This document shows positions 37,259 to 46,269 of a DNA stretch of 64,000 nucleotides, one piece after another. The notes under the pieces were generated by a model. That model saw nothing but the letters and a program-made list of their open reading frames with translations. It was not told the origin of the DNA and ran no database searches. The stretch's first letter is position 1, and each line of letters starts with the position of its first letter. This stretch comes from Oceanobacillus sp. Castelsardo (GTDB lineage Bacteria; Bacillota; Bacilli; Bacillales; Amphibacillaceae): positions 186,001 to 250,000 of the forward strand of contig NZ_LYCS01000004.1 in NCBI RefSeq assembly GCF_001659985.1, in the 5' to 3' direction. Both the position numbers and the translations under genes were made by a program.

Positions 37259-37287
37259 TTGTAGCGCTTACAAATTGGGTATATAAT
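37259..37287 (+). promoter_or_regulatory. usp promoter overlapped by a cre site
   Basis: TTGTAG (37259-37264), 17 bp, TATAAT (37282-37287). The sequence TTGTAGCGCTTACAA (37259-37273) covers the -35 and matches the catabolite responsive element, so CcpA should repress this promoter when preferred sugars are present. Confidence 0.65.
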
Positions 37288-37309
37288 GAAAGTGAAAGGG
37301 GAGATCCAG

Positions 37310-37738
37310 ATGGAATATAAAAATATTGTAGTTGCTGTAGATGGTTCAGAAGCTGCGGAAAAAGCTTTTAAGAAATCGATTGAAATAGCTAAACGAAATG
37401 ACGCTCGACTAATTCTTGCTCATGTCGTAGATTCACGCACTTTTGCTACTGCTGAAACGTATGACCGATCTTTAGCTGAACGTGCCGAAGAATACGCTAA
37501 AGAATTATTAAATAATTACGTGAATAAGGCTAAAGATGCTGGAGTTACTGATGTAATACGATGTATTGAATATGGTTCCCCGAAAGTAAAAATTTCAAAA
37601 TCAATTGCGAAAAATTTTAATGCGGATTTAATTATTTGCGGTGCAACTGGCTTAAACGCAGTTGAACGTTTTATTATTGGTAGTGTATCAGAAAGTATAA
37701 CAAGACATTCATCGTGTGATGTTTTAGTAGTTCGTTAA
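37310..37738 (+). CDS. Universal stress protein (UspA family)
   Basis: 142-residue Rossmann-like protein. NIVVAVDGSEAAEKAFKKS at the start and the ATP-binding signature GATGLNAVERFIIGSVSESI followed by CDVLVVR at the end are canonical for ATP-binding Usp proteins. The start is the ATG behind AAAGGGGAG. It is transcribed divergently from the 62-residue gene and ends in a strong terminator before ackA. Position next to ackA matches other Bacillaceae. Confidence 0.92.
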   Translation: MEYKNIVVAVDGSEAAEKAFKKSIEIAKRNDARLILAHVVDSRTFATAETYDRSLAERAEEYAKELLNNYVNKAKDAGVTDVIRCIEYGSPKVKISKSIAKNFNADLIICGATGLNAVERFIIGSVSESITRHSSCDVLVVR

Positions 37739-37743
37739 TTATT

Positions 37744-37778
37744 AAAAAAGGTTTTGTTAAGTTAACAAAACCTTTTTT
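37744..37778. terminator. Bidirectional terminator between usp and ackA
   Basis: AAAAAAGGTTTTGTTAA pairs perfectly with TTAACAAAACCTTTTTT around a single central base. Confidence 0.88.
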
Positions 37779-37814
37779 ACTCAAAAATAAGAAATTATAA
37801 TAATTTAGTTGATC

Positions 37815-39002
37815 CTACATATTCGCTAAACGCACTGTATCTCTTGCAATCATTACTTCCTCGTTTGTTGGAATGACGATGACTTTTACTGGTGAGTGTG
37901 GATAGTTGATAAACTGTTCTTTACCTCTTATATTATTACGTTTTGGATCCCAATACACACCCATAAATTCTAATCCGGTGAGAATCTTTTCACGCATTGT
38001 TATACTGTTTTCCCCAACACCTGCTGTGAAGACAATTGCATCAACACCTGACATTTTAGCAGCATAAGATCCAATATACTTATGAATTCTTCCAGCGAAT
38101 ACATCTAATGCTAGTTGCGCACGTTCATTTGTTTCTGCTTCCGCTTCAATATCACGAAGGTCACTTGAAAAGCCAGATAAAGCAAGTAGTCCACTTCTCT
38201 TATTCAAGACATTGACAACTTCTTCTGCTGTTTTTCCTGTCTTTTCCATAATGTATGGAATTAATGCAGGGTCAATGTTACCTGAACGGGTTCCCATAGT
38301 TACACCAGCAAGTGGTGTGAATCCCATCGAAGTATCAATAGACTTTCCACCTCGTACCGCTGTAATACTTGCCCCGTTTCCAATATGACAGGATAATAAA
38401 CGTAGGTTTTCTAAAGGAACTCCCATCAATTCTGACGCGCGTTGTGTAACATATTTATGAGATGTACCGTGGAAACCATATTTACGAATGCCATATTTTT
38501 CATAGTATTCATAAGGCAAACTATACAAGTAAGATGATGACGGCATCGTTTGATGGAATGCTGTATCAAATACTGCTACCATCGGAACATTTGGTAATAT
38601 TTCTTTAAATGCATGAATCCCTGTTAGGTTTGCTGGGTTGTGTAATGGTGCAAGTTCTGAAACCTTCTCAATGTTCTGGATTACTTCATCTGTAATTAAT
38701 ACTGAGTCATTAAAATACTCACCACCATGTACGACACGATGTCCGACAGCATCAATTTCATCAAATGATTTCACTACCCCAGTAGATATTAGAGATTCTA
38801 ATAGCATTTTAACTGCTATTCCGTGATCTGGAATATCTCCAACTTTTTCTTCTTTCTTACCATTTGCTTCGATAGAAAAAACAGAATCATTTAAGCCAAT
38901 TCTTTCTACTAAACCAATTGCAGCCACTGATTCCTCAGGCATTTGAATCAATTGGAACTTTAAAGACGAACTCCCTGCGTTTACTGCTAATATGTTACTC
39001 AT
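37815..39002 (-). CDS. ackA: Acetate kinase
   Basis: Converts acetyl phosphate and ADP to acetate and ATP in overflow metabolism. 395 residues. [14 protein letters not shown] at the N-terminus, the [10 protein letters not shown] segment, the catalytic [10 protein letters not shown] and [13 protein letters not shown], and the phosphate-binding SCHIGNGAS and [13 protein letters not shown] are all present. The ATG behind TAGGAG was chosen over a GTG three codons upstream. It overlaps ytxK by 8 nt. Confidence 0.97.
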   Translation of the reverse strand: MSNILAVNAGSSSLKFQLIQMPEESVAAIGLVERIGLNDSVFSIEANGKKEEKVGDIPDHGIAVKMLLESLISTGVVKSFDEIDAVGHRVVHGGEYFNDSVLITDEVIQNIEKVSELAPLHNPANLTGIHAFKEILPNVPMVAVFDTAFHQTMPSSSYLYSLPYEYYEKYGIRKYGFHGTSHKYVTQRASELMGVPLENLRLLSCHIGNGASITAVRGGKSIDTSMGFTPLAGVTMGTRSGNIDPALIPYIMEKTGKTAEEVVNVLNKRSGLLALSGFSSDLRDIEAEAETNERAQLALDVFAGRIHKYIGSYAAKMSGVDAIVFTAGVGENSITMREKILTGLEFMGVYWDPKRNNIRGKEQFINYPHSPVKVIVIPTNEEVMIARDTVRLANM

Positions 39003-40014
39003 TGATGTCACTCCTACTATTCATTTCATTATTAGTATGATACTTTTTGAACCATGCATTCATTTGGCCTAAAATATCCGCCATCGCATTTGCATTTTTA
39101 AAAGAGGGTAATTGTACGAGTAAAGGTTGTTTAATTTCCTTCGTGTCATTACCTTTCTTTTGTAAAATTAAAATACTTTTTGCATTATTTTTTGACTTGA
39201 AGGCAGTTTCTGGCAAACGTATAACTCCAATAATATGAGCATGTTTATGAAGAAATTGATTAAGCTTGTCTGACTGATCACTATCAAACAAGAATTCAGG
39301 TATTACTAAAATTAAATATCCTGCTTCCTTCGTATACATTAAGCTTTGCTCTATAAATAAGTGATGCGCGTATGAATGTCCATTATTAGCTTTCAATTCA
39401 TATTTGCTCGCTTGTAAATCATCAGGATAATATCCTACTGGTAAATCAGATATAACTAAATCTACAGGATCTAACAAAAATGGACGTAAACTATCCTGTT
39501 GAAAAAACTCAATCTGCTTCTTTTGCAGGTTTGAATTGGAAACGGCTAAATGAATTAATGTTGGATCCACTTCACTAGCATAAGCATCTACATTTTGTTT
39601 TAATTGCTCAAGTACAGTTGTCAACAAGTTAGCTGTTCCACCTGCTGGGTCAAATAAACGGATATGTTCCTTTTTTTCCATTAACTTGTCTGATAAGTAT
39701 CCAATAATCATAGATACTGTCTCAGGTGTTATTAAATGCTGTTGTTGTGTAGTGTCTTTCATACCTTTTAATATAGCTAATTGCACAGCTTTTCTAATTT
39801 CAATCGTTGAAAAAGTTGAAAGATCTATATCATTTAAAGCATTTTGCAATGTATTTGTTATATGTTGATCCATATCTTCATGTACTTCTTGATAAAATAA
39901 TAAGTCCAATGTATCAGCCAAACTATCAAGATATGGTTCATTCAAATGTTGTTGAATTGCCACCGCTGTTTGGTCTAACCAGCTAAAAAGTTTTTCAACA
40001 TTTACTTTTTCCAT
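38995..40014 (-). CDS. ytxK: YtxK-like class I SAM-dependent methyltransferase
   Basis: 339 residues: a helical N-terminal part (about 1-100) and an N6-adenine-methylase-like Rossmann domain (about 100-320). SAM binding is at [13 protein letters not shown]. The catalytic NPPY-type position reads SDLPVGYYP, a non-canonical version shared by YtxK proteins, so DNA methylation is not assured. It sits between tpx and ackA as in B. subtilis and is translationally coupled to ackA. The ATG at 40012-40014 is preceded by GGAGG. Confidence 0.88.
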   Translation of the reverse strand: MEKVNVEKLFSWLDQTAVAIQQHLNEPYLDSLADTLDLLFYQEVHEDMDQHITNTLQNALNDIDLSTFSTIEIRKAVQLAILKGMKDTTQQQHLITPETVSMIIGYLSDKLMEKKEHIRLFDPAGGTANLLTTVLEQLKQNVDAYASEVDPTLIHLAVSNSNLQKKQIEFFQQDSLRPFLLDPVDLVISDLPVGYYPDDLQASKYELKANNGHSYAHHLFIEQSLMYTKEAGYLILVIPEFLFDSDQSDKLNQFLHKHAHIIGVIRLPETAFKSKNNAKSILILQKKGNDTKEIKQPLLVQLPSFKNANAMADILGQMNAWFKKYHTNNEMNSRSDINE

Positions 40015-40149
40015 GACAAAATCCTCCAATCGCTTCCTCTACAACTAACTTATTGTAACAATAAAGTACAATTATGTAAAAGATTTCATTATGATTTAAA
40101 TAATTACTCAAAAAAAATTAGGGAATACGAGAGAGGTATGAACATGAGA

Positions 40150-40177
40150 ATGGCCTCCCAACAAAATGGGGGGCCAT
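40150..40177 (-). terminator. Hairpin after tpx
   Basis: ATGGCC-CCC pairs with GGGGGGCCAT over an 8-nt loop directly behind the tpx stop. The minus-strand tail is not very T-rich, so it may be an RNA-stability hairpin as much as a terminator. Confidence 0.55.
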
Positions 40178-40183
40178 CATTAG

Positions 40184-40684
40184 TTATTTTGCACTTTTAG
40201 CAGCTTCTATTGCAGCTTCATAATCCGGGTGATCAGTAACTTCTGGAACATATTCAACATAAGTAACTTCATTATTTGAATCTACTACAAAAATAGATCT
40301 TGCTAATAAACGATTTTCTTTCATTAGCACACCATAATTTTCACCAAAAGATGCATCTTTATGATCTGATAACGTATCTAAGTTCTTGATTCCTTCCGCT
40401 GCACACCAACGTGCTTGTGCAAAAGGTAAATCCATACTAATTGTTAATACTTGTACATTTTCCAATTTAGCCGCTTCTTCATTAAAACGTCTAGTTTCAG
40501 CAGCACATACTCCTGTATCCACTGAAGGAACTGCTGCAATTAACTTAACTTTTCCATTATAGTTATCCAATGTTACTTCCTTAAGCCCATTAGATAAAAC
40601 AGTAAAATTAGGAGCCTTATCCCCAACCTGTACCTCGTTTCCTACTAAAGTTACTGGTTCTTGCGAGAATGTTACATTTGCCAT
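40184..40684 (-). CDS. tpx: Thiol peroxidase
   Basis: 166-residue atypical 2-Cys peroxiredoxin reducing hydroperoxides with thioredoxin. The peroxidatic Cys is in SVDTGVCAAETRRFNEEA and the resolving Cys in ARWCAAEGI, about 34 residues later as usual for Tpx. It has a strong ribosome site and lies upstream of ytxK-ackA as in B. subtilis. Confidence 0.95.
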   Translation of the reverse strand: MANVTFSQEPVTLVGNEVQVGDKAPNFTVLSNGLKEVTLDNYNGKVKLIAAVPSVDTGVCAAETRRFNEEAAKLENVQVLTISMDLPFAQARWCAAEGIKNLDTLSDHKDASFGENYGVLMKENRLLARSIFVVDSNNEVTYVEYVPEVTDHPDYEAAIEAAKSAK

Positions 40685-40788
40685 ATGATAACCCCTCTCT
40701 AATAATTTCTACAATCTTATTATGAATATAACTCTTGATTGTGTCCAATGAAAAGATTACGGATTCGCAAAATCTTCACGGGGTCATA

Positions 40789-41304
40789 TTATATATCATA
40801 ATTTATATTTTCATCTTTTTTTTCTTTCTTATCTTCAGATACTGTTTCTTCACCCGGTTCCTTTTTATTTTCACTCTTTGGCTTTTCTTGTTGATTCTCT
40901 TTTTGTCCCTTTTGTTTCGGTAAACTTAGACCAGATTCCTTTAACATCTCTTGGATTTTCTGAAATACTTGTGGGGCATTATTTAATAACTTCTCATACA
41001 GGTGCGTTTGTTGGTCCAAATGAACCATTTTGATACCATTTTTCCCCAATACTAAAAATGCGATTGGTGTAATAGAAACACCACCACCACTACCACCACC
41101 GAAAGGCAGTTGAGAATCCTCACCACCACTTGAGTTAAATTCACTTCCACCTGCCGCAAAACCGAATCCCACTTTTGAAACAGGTATTATAATACTTCCA
41201 TCTGGTGATTCTACTGGATCCCCTACAATAGTATTGGCCTCAACCATGTCCTTTAAGTTTTCCATTGCTGTTGTCATTAAACCTTGTATTGGATGTTCTT
41301 CCAT
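40789..41304 (-). CDS. ytfJ: Sporulation protein YtfJ (GerW family)
   Basis: 171 residues. The N-terminal two thirds carry the GerW/YtfJ pattern: HPIQGLMTTAMENLKDMV, TIVGDPVESPDGSIIIPVSKVGFGFAAGG and a Gly-rich GGGSGGGVSITPIAFLV. In B. subtilis YtfJ is a spore protein needed for normal germination. The C-terminal 50 residues are a charged Lys/Glu/Gln tail. It is coupled to ytfI upstream, as in B. subtilis. Confidence 0.9.
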   Translation of the reverse strand: MEEHPIQGLMTTAMENLKDMVEANTIVGDPVESPDGSIIIPVSKVGFGFAAGGSEFNSSGGEDSQLPFGGGSGGGVSITPIAFLVLGKNGIKMVHLDQQTHLYEKLLNNAPQVFQKIQEMLKESGLSLPKQKGQKENQQEKPKSENKKEPGEETVSEDKKEKKDENINYDI

Positions 41305-41320
41305 TAGTAATATCCTCCTA

Positions 41321-41890
41321 TCAACTTGTTTTGTATATGCGTGTAAGTTTAATAATTCCTTGTATAGCTTTTCCTATTCTAATGGAAACCATGCAATTCA
41401 AGTTTGTTTCAAAAAGTTCATGTTGAAACTTTGGATGAACTTGAATATCTGGATTACACATTAGAATAAGCTTTTCAACAAAATATCCTATGACAGTTCC
41501 TTTTATCGACCAGAGCACACCACTAACTAAGCCTGTAGTACTTGCGTCCCCTGTACCTATATTCGTTGACCAATTCAGCTGATGAAGCCTTGTATTATGT
41601 AAAATAGATTGTACAGCCTCTATTCCTTTACGAATTGCTTTTAAAATCGAATCTATTTTTGAGTTATCTAACATAGAGTCAATATCTTTTGCAATTGGCG
41701 ACTTTTCTATATCGTCAAAGGTCAGAGCTTTATTTAATAACTTAATTTTGGCTAACGATAAAGATATATGGAGTAGTTGTTCTTCTCCTTCATAAGAATA
41801 ATGAATGCTGATATAAACTCTTAAAAACCAAATAATTAAGAATAACAACATGAATAGGACTAGCATAATTCCAGCTATAAGCAACAACAT
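41321..41890 (-). CDS. ytfI: YtfI-like DUF2953 protein
   Basis: 189 residues: an N-terminal membrane helix (about 2-25), then a soluble domain ending in CNPDIQVHPKFQHELFETNLNCMVSIRIGKAI, the DUF2953 hallmark. In B. subtilis the gene precedes ytfJ in a sporulation operon. The start is the ATG behind GAGGTG; a GTG lies three codons upstream. Confidence 0.83.
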   Translation of the reverse strand: MLLLIAGIMLVLFMLLFLIIWFLRVYISIHYSYEGEEQLLHISLSLAKIKLLNKALTFDDIEKSPIAKDIDSMLDNSKIDSILKAIRKGIEAVQSILHNTRLHQLNWSTNIGTGDASTTGLVSGVLWSIKGTVIGYFVEKLILMCNPDIQVHPKFQHELFETNLNCMVSIRIGKAIQGIIKLTRIYKTS

Positions 41891-41940
41891 GAAATGCACC
41901 TCTACATAAATTTGCCTTTCTTTATGCGGTAAGAAAGTCT

Positions 41941-41991
41941 ACGCCCAGTTCCAGCATCCAGCGACAAACGAGACTTCCATCACCTCCATAC
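41941..41991 (-). repeat. Fragment of the GC-rich dispersed repeat
   Basis: On the minus strand this matches the right end of the copy at 17786-18165 (GGAGGTGA-GAAGTCTCG, TCGCTG, CTGGA-CTGGGCG). Only about 50 bp remain. The surrounding gap 41891-42226 has no gene besides this and a hairpin at 42129-42156. Confidence 0.6.
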
Positions 41992-42128
41992 ATCACTATC
42001 TGAGCATTTACACTATTGTTCTTATTTTGCTACTCTTTTCCAGTTTTTACTCATGATTTTTCATGATTTGGGACAAGCTTATAGAAGCATGATAAAATAA
42101 ACGTATAGTAAAACTTTTTAGAAAACTT

Positions 42129-42156
42129 GGTATTTGCCAAGCCTTTGGCAAATACC
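42129..42156. promoter_or_regulatory. Perfect 12-bp hairpin upstream of the NAD kinase gene
   Basis: GGTATTTGCCAA and TTGGCAAATACC pair completely around a GCCT loop, 70 bp ahead of the start codon. No T-run follows. It is directly followed by a 14-mer (TTAGTTGCACTTAT) that also occurs, inverted, inside the GC-rich repeat at 18061-18074. Confidence 0.5.
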
Positions 42157-42226
42157 TTAGTTGCACTTATGCAGATGGAAAGTTTACTTTCTTATCTGCC
42201 CATTAACAAATTGGAGGATGAAAAAA

Positions 42227-43027
42227 ATGACAGAGAGAAATAATATTCATTTCTACTATCATAAAGACAAAGAGATTGTTAATAAATTGGATCCTTTATT
42301 TGATTTAGTTAAAAAAAATAATTTTAATATTGTAGATGACCACAACAATGCCAATGTAATTATAAGTATCGGTGGAGACGGTGTATTTTTAGAAGCAGTT
42401 CGTAAGACTGGGTTTAAGCAAGATGCAATTTATGCCGGATTTTCCCTAGGCGATTTATCAAGTTTGTATTGTGACTTTAGTTTAGATAATTTTAGTGATT
42501 TACTAGAAACCATTTCACGTGAAGAGATGGAAGTACGAAAATTCCCTGTTATAAAGGCACAGGTAAATGGTTTACGGCCTTTTTATTGTTTAAATGAATT
42601 GACGATTCGATCCACCATCGTTAAAACAATTGTGCTTGATGTATTTATTGATGAGGGACATTTTGAAACATTTCGTGGGGATGGAATGGTGATAGCAACA
42701 CCGACTGGTAGTACTGCTTATAACAAATCCAATAAAGGAGCAGTTATTGATCCACTTATTCCTTGTTATCAAGTGTCGGAAATTTCTTCGATGAATAATA
42801 ATAATTACCGTACATTGGGATCGTCTTTTGTTTTGGATAAAAACCGTAAATTAACATTAAAAGAAATTGAAGACGGAAACGATCATCCGATTATAAGTTT
42901 TGATAATGAAGCATTTCCAATTCGAAAGATAGATAAGATTGAAGTTACCATGGATGATACCGTTGTAAAAACAGTTCGATTAAAAAATAATTCTTATTGG
43001 GATCGAGTAAAAAGGATGTTTTTGTAA
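42227..43027 (+). CDS. nadK: NAD kinase (second paralogue, YtdI/PpnK2-like)
   Basis: 266 residues. The ATP-NAD kinase motif ISIGGDGVFLEA is at about 50, and FRGDGMVIATPTGSTAYNKSNKGAVIDP carries the second conserved block. Makes NADP from NAD. Bacillus has two NAD kinases; location near ssp and thiI matches ytdI (nadK2). Start chosen at MTERNN, behind TTGGAGG with 9-nt spacing. Confidence 0.92.
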   Translation: MTERNNIHFYYHKDKEIVNKLDPLFDLVKKNNFNIVDDHNNANVIISIGGDGVFLEAVRKTGFKQDAIYAGFSLGDLSSLYCDFSLDNFSDLLETISREEMEVRKFPVIKAQVNGLRPFYCLNELTIRSTIVKTIVLDVFIDEGHFETFRGDGMVIATPTGSTAYNKSNKGAVIDPLIPCYQVSEISSMNNNNYRTLGSSFVLDKNRKLTLKEIEDGNDHPIISFDNEAFPIRKIDKIEVTMDDTVVKTVRLKNNSYWDRVKRMFL

Positions 43028-43035
43028 TCAAAATT

Positions 43036-43061
43036 AAGGGCTATCCAAATGGATAGCCCTT
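43036..43061 (+). terminator. Terminator after nadK
   Basis: AAGGGCTATCC pairs perfectly with GGATAGCCCTT around AAAT. Confidence 0.8.
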
Positions 43062-43084
43062 GCCATATATATTAAGTTTTTATA

Positions 43085-43297
43085 TTATTCACCAAAATGG
43101 CCATTCATTTGTTGTTGAGCCATTGAAACTAGGCGTTTTGTAATTTCTCCACCTACAGATCCGTTTGCACGTGAAGTTGTGTCTGCACCTAAGTTTACGC
43201 CGAATTCTTGAGCAATCTCAACTTTCATTTGCTCTAGTGCTTGTTCTGCACCAGGTACTAATAATTGGTTTGAATTGTTACTATTGTTATTTGCCAT
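43085..43297 (-). CDS. Alpha/beta-type small acid-soluble spore protein
   Basis: 70-residue spore DNA-binding protein. The Gpr protease site VEIAQEFGV and the DNA-binding [21 protein letters not shown] are intact. It saturates spore DNA and protects it from UV; synthesis is expected late in the forespore. Almost identical to the neighbouring paralogue, so the pair is a tandem duplication. AAAGGAGG precedes the ATG. Confidence 0.97.
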   Translation of the reverse strand: MANNNSNNSNQLLVPGAEQALEQMKVEIAQEFGVNLGADTTSRANGSVGGEITKRLVSMAQQQMNGHFGE

Positions 43298-43338
43298 TTT
43301 TGTTTTGCCTCCTTTGGTTTTTGCAAAGATGCGGCTAA

Positions 43339-43548
43339 TTATTTAATTTGACCGCCGAATTGTTGTTCAGCCATTGAAACTAAACGTTTCGTAATCTCTC
43401 CACCAACAGAACCGTTAGCGCGAGAAGTAGTATCTGCACCAAGTTGAACTCCAAATTCCTGAGCAATCTCAACTTTCATTTGTTCTAGCGCTTGCTCTGC
43501 ACCAGGAACTAACAATTGGTTTGAGTTGTTGCTGTTGTTATTTGCCAT
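43339..43548 (-). CDS. Alpha/beta-type small acid-soluble spore protein, tandem paralogue
   Basis: 69 residues, differing from the downstream copy mainly near the middle (GVQLG for GVNLG) and at the C-terminus (FGGQIK). The same Gpr cleavage and DNA-binding segments are present. The start is the ATG behind AAGGAGGTGA, removing a spurious 18-residue extension. A sigma-G-like promoter lies just upstream. Confidence 0.97.
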   Translation of the reverse strand: MANNNSNNSNQLLVPGAEQALEQMKVEIAQEFGVQLGADTTSRANGSVGGEITKRLVSMAEQQFGGQIK

Positions 43549-43572
43549 GTTGTTGTTCACCTCCTTGGTACT

Positions 43573-43602
43573 TGTAATTTGTGCACAATTCGGTGAAAAC
43601 AT
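43573..43602 (-). promoter_or_regulatory. Sigma-G-like promoter of the ssp pair
   Basis: Minus-strand GAATG, 18 bp, CAAATTA, one mismatch from the forespore consensus (GNATR-N18-CATNNTA). Fits an ssp gene. Confidence 0.5.
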
Positions 43603-43678
43603 TCATTTTTTTTACTGGCAAATCCTGGGAAAAACCAATGAGGTAACAAACAAATTTCCGTTATTCCTTTAAAAAGGA

Positions 43679-44875
43679 TTACAATAAATCACTAAAACTG
43701 TCTAAAGTCTTATCTGTTATTTTCGTTGTTTCTATACCTTCTAAAGCTTCTTGAATAGAAGGGCTAAAATCATATGTTGATTCATAATAATTCACTTTAT
43801 CGCGTTTTGGTTTCGTTTTTGGTGATTTTGGTACAAAAATAGTACAACAATCTTCATATGGAAGGATGGACGTTTCATATGTTCCAATATCATGAGATAT
43901 ATTAATTACCTCTTGCTTATCCATTGTAACAAGTGGTCTAATAATCGGATAATTGGTCACTTCATTAATCGTATGCATACTATCCATTGTCTGACTAGCA
44001 ACCTGACCAAGGTTTTCACCTGTTGTAAGGGAAAGAATTCCTTCCTTTTTACAAACTTCCTCACTTATTCTAAACATCATTCTACGCATAATTGTCATAG
44101 CATATGCATCGGGCATTTCCCTAAAAATTTCTTGTTGTAACTTCGTAAAAGGTACAATGTGAACTTTTATCGATTTACCAAATTTAGTAAGCTGTTTTGC
44201 TAAATCAAGAACTTTTTGTTTTGCACGTTCACTCGTATATGGTGGAGAATGAAAGTGAATAGCCTCAATTTCCACTCCGCGCTTCATTGCAAGAAATCCT
44301 GCAACTGGGCTATCTATACCACCGGACAATAATAATAGCGACTTTCCAGAAGTACCTACCGGAAGACCACCTAAACCACGGGTAACACCCGAAGTAATGT
44401 AAGTAGCTTCTTTACGGATTTCTACTTTTACCTCTACGTCCGGATTATGCACATCGACCGTAATTCCTTCTGTTTTTGATAATAAATGTCCACCTAATAC
44501 TTGATTCATCTCTTGTGAACGTACAGGAAAGTCTTTATTGATACGTTTCACACTAACCTTAAAGGTGTTTACACTTTCTTCTTGTTTCAAAGCATAAAGT
44601 GCTGCTTCCTTTACCTTTTCCACTTCATTATCAACTTTAATAGCTAAACTTAAACTCTGAATCCCAAATATCTTTTTACATTTTTCCATAATTGGTTCTG
44701 GTTCGTTCCCATTTAATAAAACAAACATTCTACCTTGTGTGCGTTTCACTTTTACATTGGGAAAATCTTTCACTTTTTGCTGTACATTTTGTTGTAGTTG
44801 ATTAATAAATTGCTTAATATTTTTACCCTTTAGGGCCATTTCTCCATAACGAATTAATATATGATCAAATTCCAT
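43679..44875 (-). CDS. thiI: tRNA 4-thiouridine synthase / thiamine sulfurtransferase ThiI
   Basis: 398 residues: N-terminal NFLD-THUMP domain (about 5-170), then the adenylating PP-loop LLLLSGGIDSPVAGFLAMKRG. The C-terminal rhodanese domain of E. coli ThiI is missing, as in Bacillus. CCTIFVPKSP near 340 contains cysteines. Puts sulfur into tRNA U8 and, in many species, the thiamine thiazole. It follows its cysteine desulfurase, 6 nt apart. Confidence 0.95.
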   Translation of the reverse strand: MEFDHILIRYGEMALKGKNIKQFINQLQQNVQQKVKDFPNVKVKRTQGRMFVLLNGNEPEPIMEKCKKIFGIQSLSLAIKVDNEVEKVKEAALYALKQEESVNTFKVSVKRINKDFPVRSQEMNQVLGGHLLSKTEGITVDVHNPDVEVKVEIRKEATYITSGVTRGLGGLPVGTSGKSLLLLSGGIDSPVAGFLAMKRGVEIEAIHFHSPPYTSERAKQKVLDLAKQLTKFGKSIKVHIVPFTKLQQEIFREMPDAYAMTIMRRMMFRISEEVCKKEGILSLTTGENLGQVASQTMDSMHTINEVTNYPIIRPLVTMDKQEVINISHDIGTYETSILPYEDCCTIFVPKSPKTKPKRDKVNYYESTYDFSPSIQEALEGIETTKITDKTLDSFSDLL

Positions 44876-44881
44876 TGTTAT

Positions 44882-46021
44882 CTACTCCAGTGCTTGTTTA
44901 AATTCATTTATTGCCCATTTTAATTCAGTAATAAATGTTTTGATTTCTTCCATTGTATTATCGTAGGAAAGGCTTATTCTTAATGCCGAAGTTGACCTAT
45001 CCGCCTTAAAACCACATGCAGCAAGAACTTTACTTTCATCTTTTAATTTAGATGAGCACGCAGATTTAGTGGAAATAAATATATCTTTTTCTCCTAACAT
45101 ATGAATAATTACTTCTGGTTTAACCCCGGGTACAGAAATATTAACTATATGAGGTGCTGCCTTTTCCGGAGTATTTACTGCAACACAATCGATTTTTTTA
45201 ACCTCTTGTATAATATACTGTTGTAGTTCATACATTTTAGATACTTCGTTTTTTTCTTTTTCTTTAATTAACCGTAGAGCCTTCACCATTGCCACGATAC
45301 CAGCTAGATTTTCGGTACCAGAACGTAAATTTAATTCCTGACTACCCCCATGAAATAATGGAAATAGTTTAATTCTTCTATTAACATACAACATTCCCGT
45401 TCCTTTTAAACCATGTATTTTATGACCAGAATACGTACATAAATCAATTCCATGTTTTTTAAGATTTAACGGAACTTTTCCTAATCCTTGTACATCATCC
45501 ACATGAAAAAAGAGTTTCGGATGTTGTTTTGCAATTTCTCCAATTGCTTCAATCGGTTGTATGGATCCTACCTCATTATTCACATGCATAATACTGATTA
45601 AAATAGTATCTTCTCGAATAGCATTTTTTAAATCCTGCAAAGAAATAATTCCTTGTTCATTAACAGGTAAGTAAGTAATTTCAAAGCCTAATTTTTTCAA
45701 TCCTTCACAAGCTTCGTAAATAGAAGGATGTTCAATTTCTGTAGTAATAATATGTTTCCCACGATTTTGATGCTCTAGTGCTATCCCTTTTATTGCTATA
45801 TTATTACCTTCCGTACCACCAGACGTAAAAATAATTTCTTCTTTATCTACGTGTAATAAATCAGCTGCTTGCGTTTTTGCGGATATAAGTAATTTTTCTG
45901 CTAAACCTCCAAACTGATGGATAGAAGAAGGATTACCGTAATATTGTGTAGTAACTTGATTAAAACTTTCCAAAACAGATGGGTCTGGTCTAGTTGTTGC
46001 ACTGTTATCTAAATAAATCAT
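44882..46021 (-). CDS. nifZ: Cysteine desulfurase (NifZ/IscS-like partner of ThiI)
   Basis: 379-residue PLP enzyme that supplies persulfide sulfur to ThiI. MIYLDNSATTRP opens the protein; the PLP Lys is in YSGHKIHGLKGTGML, and the substrate Cys lies in the loop KSACSSKL. HVDDVQGLGKVPL contains the cofactor Asp/Gln. In B. subtilis the thiI-linked desulfurase NifZ is the dedicated donor for s4U, which fits this arrangement. Confidence 0.93.
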   Translation of the reverse strand: MIYLDNSATTRPDPSVLESFNQVTTQYYGNPSSIHQFGGLAEKLLISAKTQAADLLHVDKEEIIFTSGGTEGNNIAIKGIALEHQNRGKHIITTEIEHPSIYEACEGLKKLGFEITYLPVNEQGIISLQDLKNAIREDTILISIMHVNNEVGSIQPIEAIGEIAKQHPKLFFHVDDVQGLGKVPLNLKKHGIDLCTYSGHKIHGLKGTGMLYVNRRIKLFPLFHGGSQELNLRSGTENLAGIVAMVKALRLIKEKEKNEVSKMYELQQYIIQEVKKIDCVAVNTPEKAAPHIVNISVPGVKPEVIIHMLGEKDIFISTKSACSSKLKDESKVLAACGFKADRSTSALRISLSYDNTMEEIKTFITELKWAINEFKQALE

Positions 46022-46065
46022 TGTAAAACCCCTTATATTAAAAATAAAGTGTAAGGTGAAAAAAA

Positions 46066-46115
46066 TTAAGAGCTTATCGATAAGTAAAAATCCCTATACT
46101 TATCGTAAGCCCTTA
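46066..46115 (-). terminator. Long hairpin behind ezrA
   Basis: TAAG-GCTTA-CGATAAGTA pairs with TACTTATCG-TAAGC-CTTA with one bulge; the minus strand continues into a run of T. It lies beyond the dispersed repeat copy. Confidence 0.65.
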
Positions 46116-46124
46116 AAGATGATG

Positions 46125-46256
46125 TTCAAAAAGTCCGGTAAAAATGACACATCGAATTTCTTCGTTAGCTCGCTTTTCCGGTACTCACGTATTAATTGCA
46201 TACGTTCTGTTCCTCAAAGCTACGCCGACTCGGTCCTTTTCATCCTCCTTTTTGAA
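46125..46256 (-). repeat. MITE-like dispersed repeat, copy 2
   Basis: Inverse copy of 7180-7321, with the same ends (TTCAAAAAGGAGGATGAAAA and TTTTTGAA) and internal blocks GGCGTAGCTTTGAGGA and AATTAATACGTGAG. It sits between ezrA and its terminator, just as copy 1 sits between pyk and its terminator. Confidence 0.75.
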
Positions 46257-46269
46257 CTCGAACTTAAAT

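Noticed and set aside
43085-43548. Tandem ssp genes as a recent mobile duplication
   Set aside because: Tandem alpha/beta ssp genes are common in spore formers and both copies are intact and functional-looking.
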